From Sophora flavescens (lineage: Eukaryota; Streptophyta; Magnoliopsida; Fabales; Fabaceae): DNA of 64,000 nt. Positions 41,340-52,035 of this stretch are shown here, one piece after another. The notes under the pieces are model-generated. The model was not told where the DNA came from. It ran no database searches and saw nothing but the letters and a program-made list of their open reading frames with translations. How positions within the stretch are numbered: the first letter of the stretch is position 1; the number at the start of each line of letters is the position of its first letter. Location: assembly GCA_030762895.1 (NCBI GenBank), contig CM061064.1, positions 133,989,402-134,053,401 on the forward strand, in the 5' to 3' direction. The position numbers were made by a program, and so were the translations under genes.

Positions 41340-44300
41340 TACGACACCCCTTATAGGGTCATCACATAGTTACCCAAAAACGGAAAATTAAATTATTAAT
41401 CGCAGGTTACTTTCGGAAAATATACTTTAAAGTAAACATCTCATTATGAAAATAGTGCTGAAATTTTTTTTCTTTAAACATCAAACCTTCGTGAACATAA
41501 CAAACGTATATATGTATCTATATATATGCATCACCTTTTAAATACACACTATATCTAATAGAAGATAACAAAAGAGCCCTCATAAGTATAGGCTATTCTC
41601 CATCAGACTAAGTAAAGAAAAGAAAGACATATACATATAAGTAACGAGTAGTCCAGAACCATACCAAAAACTCATGGCTCTCGGTAACCAGATCAAAAAC
41701 TGACAAGACTCGCTACCTCAGAACTGTACCTATAGCTGGTCAAGCTAATGAAAACCATTGGGGAGATCATGATGATCAACCCCACCTACAGCAGATGTAT
41801 CTGATGAAGATACCTCCGCTCCGGCTCCCTCGTCAGAAGAATCATCATCATCAACAGCAGGAGGGTGGAACTCAAGATCGTCCTCAAAGTACTCATTTGG
41901 GTCCTCCTCAACCTCATCCAAAACTACCTCAACAGGAGGTATTGATGGTCCTGCTATCTGAAGCGGATTCGACTGAAGTGGCAAATCAAGTAACCCGTGC
42001 TCAGCCAAGTACTGTAAGTATAGCCATACCGGAGGTAGAGATACCTCAACAGTCTCCACAACATGCATCCTTCGATGCGGTCCTGCCTCCACTATGCCAA
42101 CAACCTCTCTACTAGGGCCATGATAGGTGGCGCTGAGTGCCCCAGGGTTTATCTCCCAGGCACCACCAAACTAAGCGCGATCAAACATGATCGATCGAAG
42201 CCTTGAATGTGCCAGAGGCTTATCCGGTTCCATATAATCTCAGACTTAAAGATATATGCACAAGTAGAGAAACCACAAATAAAACATGCAAGAGTGAGAA
42301 ACCAATATATGGATTTTACTCGACAACTACATGCTAGACACCACATAAAACACACACACATGTATCAACACAAGCATTCATAAGCAAATAGTTTATCAAT
42401 GGGTTTAACACCCCAAACGTCATCATTTGAAAAACTATGCATGAACACTTCATATTCGTCATCTAACTTCGTACCTAATCTTATGAGATATCCCAACACA
42501 TGGTGAGTTGATCAGGCTCAATTGCCATCCTATGGCATAAAGGCACGCAGCCATAACCCATTGCACACTGTCCACACCCAGGGCATCAGTGATAAAACCA
42601 TAAATGGGGTTTCATTGTCCAACCCGGGCACAATGTAGAAAATCGTAGCATGAAATACCTGACGCTGCAAGGTAATCACACATAGAACCATGGGCACGTC
42701 TGCCAAATGCATGCAAAACACTTTGTTCATAACAGTTTTCTTTGTGTTCAATCTTTCTTTGCCGAAGCTCAAAATGGCTTACGACTCACATAGTTTTAAC
42801 ATCTTTAAATCTTTCATTACAACACAGGACCTCATAGTCCGAGTGCTCAATCACGACACCTCTCGACCGATGCACCAGTCATAGGTTCGTGGTAATAGAA
42901 AACATCTTAAATGTTTAAACACAGTATACACCACGTATATAGTAGACACCAAGTCTACAGGACCTCAAAGTCCAAAGGACCCCAAGTCCATAACAACAAA
43001 GAACCTTAGTACCTCGACGTCTCGGTTACTAAGTTCAACACCATTTTCAACACAGTTGAATCAATTTTGCTTTCGAAAAATCTTTTCAAATGGGAAATTC
43101 TTCAATAAAATCTTTAAATAATAAAACTTAGTTTTCACAAAGGTGAGTCACTTGAGGTTTTAAACTTACTTAAAATACGTACTGCCGTTTCAAAATACTT
43201 GCCATCGACATTTTTCAAATTTGCCATCAATTATCACTTTTAAAGCCTTTTAAGCCAAAAACTTAGCTTTTTCCACTCAAATAATTTTCTAAAATCATAA
43301 TTAACTTATTTTCAACAATTAATTTCATAAAATAACTTTTTTTATAATATTACGAAATTTCTTACGTAAAAATTAGCAGTTCAAAAATATTTTCACGGTT
43401 TCGCTCTTATTGTGACTCATAATTCACTCTTATAGTAATAAATCATTAAAATAATGATTTTTTTTCCAAAATTCCTTATTTTTCCCAAATAAAAATTTCC
43501 AATAATATTATATACCAATATTTTACAGTTAAAACATTGAATATAATTTATGAAGATTCTTAAAGCTTTTATCCAATTAATTTAATTGGACACTGACCAC
43601 TGTCAGGCTTCTCAAACAACAACCAACAATAATATCACATAGATATTCTTAGGCAGATCGGGCATCACAACAGCATAATATAATTACAGATAAACAATTA
43701 AACGCAATTAAACCAACACAGATACAAATACCATAACTTAAACAACTTAAATAAATAGTAACAGACAAATAATTACAAACAAACACAGGATAACATATAG
43801 CCATCGAATATATCCCTCAGGTAATCCCCTCTTACCTTTCGTAGATTCTCTTGTGAATTAATGAATTTTGTCGGAAGTCCGGATGTCACGTACACGCCGC
43901 ACTTACTCAACCTTCAACCATTACAATCAAATAATTACAAATCAAGAAATTAAAAACATCCAAAACTCTTCTACATGGTCACGTCTTCAAGGGGTTTTTA
44001 TGACTAAAAATTCCTAATCATGATTAAGTCATGGATTAATGATCCTTAATTAACCAACATCATGGATTAGTGGCCAAACAACTAAATTTTAAACTCAAAA
44101 CTTCCTAACTCTCATATACCTAGATTCGGCCTTGACATGTTCATGGGGCTAGGGTTTTTGGATTGATAAATCAACTTGGATTCACTAAACATTCATACTA
44201 ATAGGTTGATTACCAAGATCATTAATGAAAACTTTGAACAAAACTCATCAAATCTCACCCACTTAGGGTTCGGCCATCATAGAGATTTTGAGTGAGGATT

Positions 44301-45572
44301 TTAATTTTGGTAAACTAACATGGATTAGAGTGTGTAAACATACATGTCACATGAAATGCATGATCATACATGACAACACACGAACAAAACTCCTACTAAA
44401 CTCATCCTCCTAGGTCCGGTCGTAGCTAGTTAATTAGGAAGGAAATTTTTTATTGCAACATGCTCTTGGATTTAAATAGTATACATGATATCAAGAACAT
44501 AGGAATTGGTTTCAACACCATAGGATTTTTCTATGATTAGTTATGAATTTACAAAGTTAAGAACACAAAGATGAACATGATCAAGAAAGCTTCAAAACAA
44601 GAAATGATTTGAACAAACAATACTTAGAAGGTTGTGATAATGAATAATCACCTATTGGAAATGAAGTTTGATCAAGAAATCTTCAACCTCCTTCACAAAC
44701 TTGGCTTCTTTGTGTGAGAGAAAACAAGAGAAATGGAGAACTTTGGAGAAGATGAGAGAAAGTGATAGTAAGACCAAGAAAGCTATGGAAGGATCTAGTG
44801 GAATCATGAATTTATGAGCAAGCCATGCAAGCATGGGCCTTGCGTCACTTTTGGGCCAAGAAAAGCCCAAGTCCAAATTAATTTTGCAACATGAAATTAA
44901 CTTAAGACATAAACCATTACAAAGGAAACTTGAGTAATTAAAGTGGCATCATGAATTTTAATTCTTGGTCATGAATTTGGGCTCTAAGGCCGCAGCCCTC
45001 AATGGGTTTGGATGGCAAGAATTTGGCCCACTTCACTTAGTGTATCATGGAAAATAGTTTAGGGACCAAAATGTAATTACTAGAAAGTTTAGGGGTCAAA
45101 ATGCAATTACCCAAAATTACTAGCCTAACTTTATGCCACATTAAACCTCTCTCATGGATGACTTAGTCCTAAGAGAATATAGGGTTTATTCCTTTATCGA
45201 GTCCCGAAACTCCCGTAATCAGCTCCGTCGTTCGCACGATTGAGTATAGCGTCCGTAAGACGTATATTATTTCATTTTTTTTGAATAATTCTAAAAATAC
45301 ACTATTGTAGGAAATAAAATAAAAATCTTAAGCTTTTCATTCACGAATTAAAATTAGGTCTTTTGATCAGTATAATTATACTGTCAATGGAATTCACGGG
45401 CCGGGTTTCACCTGACTTTCCAAACTAAATTTTAATCGTAGCTTTCTACATTCAAGTAGAATTGGGTGGTAAACTCCGTTTATTTAAAATAATTTTCTAA
45501 AACTCCAATAGACCTATAAACATATTTATATGTATAATTGTTATTTAAAACAGTAAAAAACAGGATGTTACA
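41340..45572 (-). repeat. Solo LTR-C2
   Basis: Complete LTR of 4,233 bases on the minus strand, starting TGTAACATCC at 45572 and ending GGTGTCGTA at 41340 (the terminal CA reads TA). The flanks are the perfect 5-bp duplication agggg (41335-41339, 45573-45577), and removing the LTR plus one copy restores the gag frame. No internal region is present, so two LTRs recombined. It is the uninterrupted reference for LTR-C1. It holds the LTR ORF, a donor-like GAAAG|GTAAGAGG at 43840-43829, and 'ggccgaa' leader words (about 44120, 44270). Confidence 0.93.
41745..42233 (-). pseudogene. LTR-embedded ORF, copy C2 (best preserved)
   Basis: 162 codons with one internal stop (TAG at 42173-42171, where CAG would fit). 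ATG 42233 lies 12 bases after an acceptor-like 'atatctttaag'. Blocks in order: MEPDKPLAHS, 'SIMFDRA', 'FGGAWEINPGALSATYHGP', REVV, GPHRRMH, 'VSLPPVWLYLQYL', then 'PPVEVVLDEVEEDP', a long Asp/Glu/Ser stretch and the C-terminus 'VDHHDLPNGFH' with TAG at 41747-41745. Copies A and C1 share these blocks in the same order although their surrounding LTR DNA is much diverged, which argues for coding constraint in the past. With the donor at 43835 an intron of about 1.6 kb would be removed. No known family is recognised. Product location and role unknown. Confidence 0.65.
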
Positions 45573-45577
45573 AGGGG

Positions 45578-46190
45578 AGCTGAGTCCCCTCAACCTGTGA
45601 ATCTTATACAAGGTATGTATTGGATATCTGGTAGACCTTGTTTGTTTATCTACGTAGCATGTTAGAGAAGAAGCTTACTAGAAGGATTAGTTCTTGGCGA
45701 TGAGGTGTAGTGAGCAATTGGTTATTGAAAGAAGGGGTTGTTAAGAGAATTCATTTTAAGTACTTGATATAATATGGAATCGTGGAATAAACTCTAAGGA
45801 ACTAAGATTGTGATTGAGTATATGGAGTAGGCAGTCATGGTGGTATTGATCTTGGTGCTAAATGTAAGAGTCAAATGTTGTAATCAAGTTTTCTAGTGGA
45901 CCGGTATTAAGAAGAGAGAAAGGAGTAAGTTTAGATTATGCCCTTCAAGGTGATAGATTTAAATCAAAAAGTTAAAGGACAATGAACAGAAAGTAGAGGT
46001 GGATAAGTTCGAGGATAAATAGCATGTTATAAGAATGAATTATGTTATGAAGTTACCACTGTTAATTAAGGGAAGACAGCGATGAAAAATACGAGGAATG
46101 ATCATTAGATTAAGAAGCATTGGTAAGATATTACCCAGTTTTGAGTTAAGAAATTCCGAGGACGGAATTTTCTTTTAAGAGGGGTAGTAA
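45578..46190 (+). other. End of gypsy-B gag copy 3 and conserved noncoding 3' region
   Basis: 45578 to about 45708 is the gag C-terminal end; 45709-46190 is the same noncoding block as 26437-26916, ending 'ttttaagaggggtagtaa' before LTR-B3. Confidence 0.75.
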
Positions 46191-48830
46191 TGTAACAGCA
46201 TGATTTTAATTAGGATGTTCAACCGGTTAAAATATAATTAATTATATTTTAATTTGAGAGTTAGAAGATGTTTTTAATTAAAATAAAATCATATTCATAG
46301 TCTAATTTATGGTAGAGGGTCACGGTAAAATTTTCGGTTGAAAATACAGACAAAAGTCGGTCTGTGTTTTCACTGCCGGTACAAGTTTACTGAGCAGAAA
46401 ACATAATTTTGAACAGTGAACGAGACGGTTAGTGTTTTTAATATGTTTCCTTCAACTTTGGTTATTTTGAAAATTTTCGTTCAAAAATAAAATATAATAT
46501 TTTATTCGGGCGAAAACGTCGGAGGAATTACGATCGGAAAATATAACCGGGTACGAAATGGAGCAGATTAGGGAGCACAAAAGAAGTGAAGTGACTTGAT
46601 GGGACTTGATGGAAATGGGTTATGACACACTCCAAAAGTGTAATCATCACACTTTTCAAATTATAACATATTATATTCTAAAAGCCTATTTTTCTCTCTC
46701 TTCTCAAACCAAACAAGGCACAAGGTCAAAACTTGCTCTCCATGCTCATTCCTCTCTCCTCAATTTCGTGCCACTCTCTCCCTTCTCTATATAAACACCT
46801 CTCATTTTCACTTCATCATCTTCATTCTTCAAACTCCATTAAACCTTCATCTTCTTCATTTCTTCTAAAAGGTCAAGCTCTTAAAGCTTTAGTTTTTATT
46901 CATCTTTTCTACTTAAGTTCTTCATTAAAGTTCTTCCTTACACTAAGGGCAATGCTCTCATATGAATCTTTTTGCAAGTTTTATATTTTATTTCTTAGTA
47001 TACTTTATGTATTTTTTATATGCTTTAAACTTCTAAAATCTCTCTAAAATGGTAGAAAACCCCTTTTGAGTTGAAGCCACTTTCTATAGTCTTGTAATAA
47101 CTTATATTTTCACATACTAAGAGCTTGTGTAAAACAAAAATCTCAACCTATCTCTTCGAATGAAGGCCGAATGCTTGCATTTGTGACCTAGGATGTTTTT
47201 GTTTCAACTTTTGGAATATGATCATGTGTTTGAGTTTCTAACTATCCATTGATCTTAAATATATAAATCTTGGAAGTTTTGATAGCTTGTTCCTATGATG
47301 GCTGAAAATATGAATAAGTAAGCCTAGGATACTATGTTTCAACTTTCCAAGTATGATCATGGATTTAGAACTCTTAATACCTTGTGACTCTAAACCTAAG
47401 AGTTATTGTTGAACAAAGAATATTTTCCTCATCATCCTATGATGGTCGAAACTTAGTGTTTAGGTGCTAGGATGTTTGAGTTTTTATTTTTTTCAAAATG
47501 ATCATCAACTTAAGCTCCATAAGATATTTGGATGCTAAGTCTAAGAGATGGGAAAATTTAAGGATTTCTAACTTGTTTATTCTATGTTATCAAAGCTAGG
47601 ATGTATTACTTTCATTTTTCCAAGATGATCATGGACTTGAGATCCATAAGATATTTGAATGCTAAGTCTAAGAGTTTGGAAAGTTTAAAGATTTCTAACC
47701 TATAAATCCTATGAAGGCCGAACCTAGAAGGTTATGGACCTAGGATACTTTGTTCTTATTTTTCCAAAATGATCATGGTTTTGAGCTCCTTAATACACAT
47801 GGATGCTAAACCTAAGAGATTGGAATGTTTAAGTTTCCATTGTTTTCCAAAATGATCATGGACTTATGCTCCATAAGATATTTAGATGCTAAGTCTAAGA
47901 GATTGGAAAGTTTAAAGATTTCTAACCGATAAATCCTATGAAGGCCGAACCTAGAAGGTTATGGACCTAGGATACTTTGTTCTTATTTTTCCAAAATGAT
48001 CATGGTTTTGAGCTCTTTAATATATATGGATGCTAAACCTAAGAGATTGAAAAGTTTAGTGAATGCTAGCCTATTTTACTAGCCTTGGTCGAATACCCTA
48101 AGTTTATAACTTAGTGGGATTTTAATTCAACTTTGTTAAATGATCATTGTTTATGAACTCCTAACACTTAAGGATCATAAATCCATGAGTTGTATAATTT
48201 TTGGGAATCTCTAACTCTAAGAACTAGTCTTGGCTGAACCTATAACTTGTGGTTTAGTGTTCTTGTTTGATTTTAACTTGTGATTTTGTGTTCATAACCT
48301 TAGACTTCCATCGCGGAGGAAATGAAGACGTTTGTGGTATACCTCTTCGAGCATCTAATCTCCTTACCTTCAAAGAAGGTGGAGTTAGTACTTTGTGGTG
48401 TGACAATGAGGAGCTTCGAGTTGGGGTGTTCGGTGATAACCCAGGTGGGGGAAAGAATCAACCTATCGTCGGAATGGATAAGTAGTAGATTATATAATAA
48501 TTGTGTAGGGCGACCTAAACTCTACTAGTAGTCGAGTAATCGACAAGACCAAAATCACATTGGAAACCTTTTCTGAAAAACCATTGGTGATTCGGGTATT
48601 GTTGGTTTATCGATATTAGGTTGATTTTATATTGTTGATGGTTGATTTGATTTATTACCTTTATTGAATTGATTTTGTGCTATGTTGGTGATATGGGAAT
48701 ATTTTGATTGATATTGTGTTATGCATGATCTGCCTGGTTTGTATTATTATGCTTAGTGGTTTTTAAGTAAAGATATATATGTTGTCTAAGAGATGATTGT
48801 TTTGGGCATGAGGATAATAATGATTTAGAA
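46191..48830 (+). repeat. LTR-B3 (3' truncated)
   Basis: Starts TGTAACAGCA at 46191. It has a TATA box (46788-46795), leader modules and the TCGTCGGAATGGATAAGTAG block (about 48464-48485), then stops at 48830 in mid-LTR ('aataatgatttagaa'). The lost part would hold the palindrome array and acidic frame. Its U3 is closest to the inverted solo copy at 50938-54538. Confidence 0.88.
46788..46795 (+). promoter_or_regulatory. TATA box, LTR-B3
   Basis: TATATAAA in 'ccttctctatataaacacc'. Confidence 0.5.
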
Positions 48831-48838
48831 CTGATGAA

Positions 48839-49790
48839 TGTCAGTACACAAGTTTTATCCACTTCAAAGCAAAGAACTACGTCCAGTCCTTGGCAGCACC
48901 AAGTTTTATCCATTATAACTGATTAGGTTACAGACTACAAGTATTTTTTGCACACCTAGCCTCTTCAGGCTACAAGACAAGTATTCTTTGCACACCTAGC
49001 CTCTTCAGGCTCACTCAGATTTGTTTGAGAAATTTGGTTTATAATAAATACAACTTTAGACAGACAAATCTTTCACTAACACTCAGAGAGTGGTTTAAAT
49101 GTAAAGCTTAGGAAAGTCTGTGTAATAACTTCAAACGATTGAAGATATTAATGCGCGGAGTTATGGCTCTTTAGTGATATATGTATTCTCTATATATTCA
49201 TCTTCAATGACTTATGTATTTATAGTCTTCAAGCATTTAAGATCCGTTAGAGACATTCCCTCAGATGTTGGCTTCAAGCAGAACTTCATTAAATACAATA
49301 GAGTCGTTATGTGCAGCCATTAAAGCAATAGGAACATTTATTGTACTCTAACTTGAAGGATCATGACTTTATGCATCGTGAAACAACCATATCAGAGTTG
49401 TGCAAAGAGCTTTCTGTACTTTGCTGAGTAAAATTCCCTTTTCGTGTAAGGACTAGAGGTACTAGGGAATAAAGCACGTTTGAAGCATTCTTTAACTGAT
49501 CTTTGGTTCTGATATCCGAGGTTGCTTGAGACAGTAACTTCTGACTTTTCTTGATAAGCATGAGACCAAGTAGGAGAGAAGGCTTTGAGTCTCTTTCTGA
49601 TGGGACAGCTCACAAAAGCTGGTTAAGTCCTTGGTTTTTCAACGAGTAACCTTAGACGAGTGTAGGAACTCATGGAGAGACTGGTTGAAGACGTATCTTG
49701 AAAGAAGTCAATAATCCTAGTCAGCAGACAGGTTGACTTTCGCTTATCCAGACAGGTAGTCACCTATATGGGCAGACAGATGATTCTTAC
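48839..49790 (-). repeat. Reversed Copia-like LTR remnant
   Basis: On the minus strand the segment looks like an LTR: a TATA box (CTATAAATACATAAG, about 49230-49215), then a leader with 'gagccataactcc', a repeated 'gaggctaggtgtgcaaa' element (about 49010 and 48976), and an end 'gtactgaca' at 48839. The tandem 'cacacctagcctcttcaggc' at 48943 and 48990 is obvious on the plus strand. No primer site or internal region follows. The start near 49790 is not defined. Copia assignment rests on general resemblance of such leaders, not on a coding domain. Confidence 0.42.
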
Positions 49791-50334
49791 TATTTTAATC
49801 TGCACACTAGATAGACAGGAGCTTGTGCACTGGTTACCGGAGCAATCTCAGAGATACGTGCTATCTTTGACGACCGAGCAGCTGCTCGACTGAGGGACAT
49901 GCTTCGGGAGTGTAGGGAGAGCTGGATACGTCCGATTACATCGGGCCCAACATATGGGCCCAACTGTGTGCGTACTAGGACACTCCAGCTTACAAGCTGA
50001 AGTATGAACAGACAAAGAGAAATCGGGTTTCCGAGAAGGGTGGGAGCATGCACACTGGTGGTTCTATTAGCCACATGCACCATGCCATTTTCATGGTATT
50101 CATATATAAATAAGATTATTTACAAATTGTATATTTTTATTAAAAATTTGTTTTATAACTAATTGATTTTATTGGTGTGTCGATTGCAGGCAGGAGAGCT
50201 AACTCGGTCTGTTGATGTCCCTACGGTCTTTGAGCAGACACATATTCGCTCGAACACCGGCGAGTTTGTTGATGAGAGGTCGAGCCAGACAGTGGTGAGC
50301 TAAAGTGTTCTTTTATATTTAAACTATTGGTAAT

Positions 50335-50336
<2 letters not shown>

Positions 50337-50381
<45 letters not shown>
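50337..50381. repeat. (AT)n microsatellite in a TNPA intron
   Basis: About 22 AT repeats between exons 2 and 3 of CACTA-3 TNPA; the CACTA-2 intron has only a short AT-rich stretch at this place. Confidence 0.96.
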
Positions 50382-50384
<3 letters not shown>

Positions 50385-51232
50385 TAATACATATTGATTG
50401 TGATATATTGATCGCAGGCAGAGTACAACGCCAGGTTTAGTCAGGTAGCATCTGAGGCTGCCTCTTGCTCTGGTGCCTCAGATCCTTCTCATCTAGACCC
50501 TGTCGAGGTTGAGTGACTATAGACCCAGGCCTGGATGGATGTGGCGGGCGGGAAGAACAAGGGACGGATTTACGGTACTGCGACCCTAGCCAGGTATTCG
50601 TCGGGGGTCGACGCCGAGCTTGACCATTAGGAAGCCTACATCCTCCGGCTCACAGGACACGGAGGAGGTGCAGCGGCTGAGGCAGGAGGTGCAACAGCAG
50701 AGAGAGACGAACGAGCGCATCATGCAGCAGATGGAGACATTCTCTACGGTCATGACCGCTGTGCTCGATTTCCTCCCACCAGACAGGTGCAACGCTCTGC
50801 AGGCAGTCCTCCATGCCACCCGGCCCCAACCCCAGTACTCCGCTACTACTGCTGATCCACCACCACAGCCGCATGATGACAGTCTGTCTACTGAGCTGCA
50901 GCTTGATGGTCATGTGACGTCGGCAGACTCCCCCCGATGAGACACCCCGTTGTGCCTCTTTGTGTCATTAGATTAAAACCTCATTAATTTAATTACTTAA
51001 TCACACGCTTAACGTGAAAATAGGTAAAAATTACAACTTAACTTATAAAGTATACAACTTCATATAGAATGGCATATCACAATATAAGTATATTATGCAT
51101 ATTACAAAACACTGTCGAGGATATCCTATCAGTAGGATTCCTCACAGGCATATACTTAGACAAATAGTTAAATAGCGGAAAACATAATAAAAATATGCCT
51201 CACGAGATGCACTGGCCATAACTAACTAGACC

Positions 51233-51391
51233 TTAATCACCATGGGTCACAACTCGTCCTCCAGCCTCCTTTTCGTAGGGAGTTCCATCCAACTCCTCCT
51301 GGTTACACTCACCCTCACCCACAGGGTCTTCTCGTACGATTCCACAAGGAGATAAAATACAACATACAGAAATATACAGGGGATAAGAAAC
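51233..51391 (-). CDS. Short acidic ORF in solo LTR-B
   Basis: Counterpart of 29956-30112: 'GIVREDPVGEGECNQEELDG' then 'AGGRVVTHGD', ending at 51233. Preceded on the minus strand by 'ccgctttttgatgatag'. A small in-frame change adds residues compared with B1. Unrecognised. Confidence 0.38.
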   Translation of the reverse strand, partial: VSYPLYISVCCILSPCGIVREDPVGEGECNQEELDGTPYEKEAGGRVVTHGD

Positions 51392-51789
51392 AGTTCTATC
51401 ATCAAAAAGCGGAAAAGAGTCATAGTAAATTATACAGTAATTGTCATAGACAATCAACACACATAACTAACGAATCATCCTCAGATTAATATATATCATC
51501 CTCTACCGTTACCCTCAGGCAATCTAACTCGTTACTTTAACGTAACCTCTCTAATCCTGTCACCATGTCTTTATGTTATTGTGGCCACTACCATTCCTGT
51601 CATCATCCCTCATTTGCATCGGGGCACACCCTCGTTCCCGTTAGGATGTTCCACCTAGTTCACACCTCCATTCTCGTTAAGGTGTTCCACCCCCATTCCC
51701 ATTAAGGTGTTCCACCCGCCATTCCCGTTAAGGTGTTCCACCCCCATTCCCTAAGGTGGAAGTGGTCTCGCGAGAACTCTTGATTTTAT

Positions 51790-52035
51790 GTGTATTATAT
51801 TACCAATACACAGAAGTGTTTTACGTGTATTATATTACCAATACACAGAAATGTTTTACGTGTATTATATCACCAATACACGGTGTATTATGTTACCAAT
51901 ACACAGAAGTGTTTTACGTGTATTATATTACCAATACACAGATGTCCTTGCATATTATATTACCAATACACTTTTGTCTTTGTGTATTATATTAGCAATA
52001 CACTTTTGTCCTTGTATATTATATTACCAATACAC
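51790..52035. repeat. Palindrome array, 8 units (solo LTR-B)
   Basis: Eight units of GTGTATTATATTACCAATAC followed by AC (complement of the B1/B2 unit), several with single-base changes, separated by short spacers. Confidence 0.9.

Larger units (their letters stand above)
25241..48830 (+). mobile_element. Gypsy-B tandem array (gag-only family)
   Basis: Three internal regions and three LTRs alternate: internal 1 (25241-26916, 5' truncated), LTR-B1, internal 2 (30393-32460), LTR-B2, internal 3 (39883-46190), LTR-B3 (3' truncated). Internal regions hold only Gag and stop at the point where protease begins in gypsy-A; no RT or integrase is present in any copy. Shared LTRs between successive internals are the expected product of unequal recombination between LTRs. 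Two later insertions (35898-39587 and 41340-45572) interrupt it. The structure matches the described class of terminal-repeat retrotransposons with only a Gag domain (TR-GAG). Confidence 0.87.

Noticed and set aside
41795..42115. 106-residue plus-strand frame, His/Gln/Pro-rich
   Set aside because: It is the antisense of the LTR ORF copy C2; the homology to copies A and C1 is on the minus strand.
25241..48830. Three independent insertions instead of one tandem array
   Set aside because: Each LTR is directly joined to internal sequence on both sides with primer site and polypurine tract, and no target duplication separates the units.
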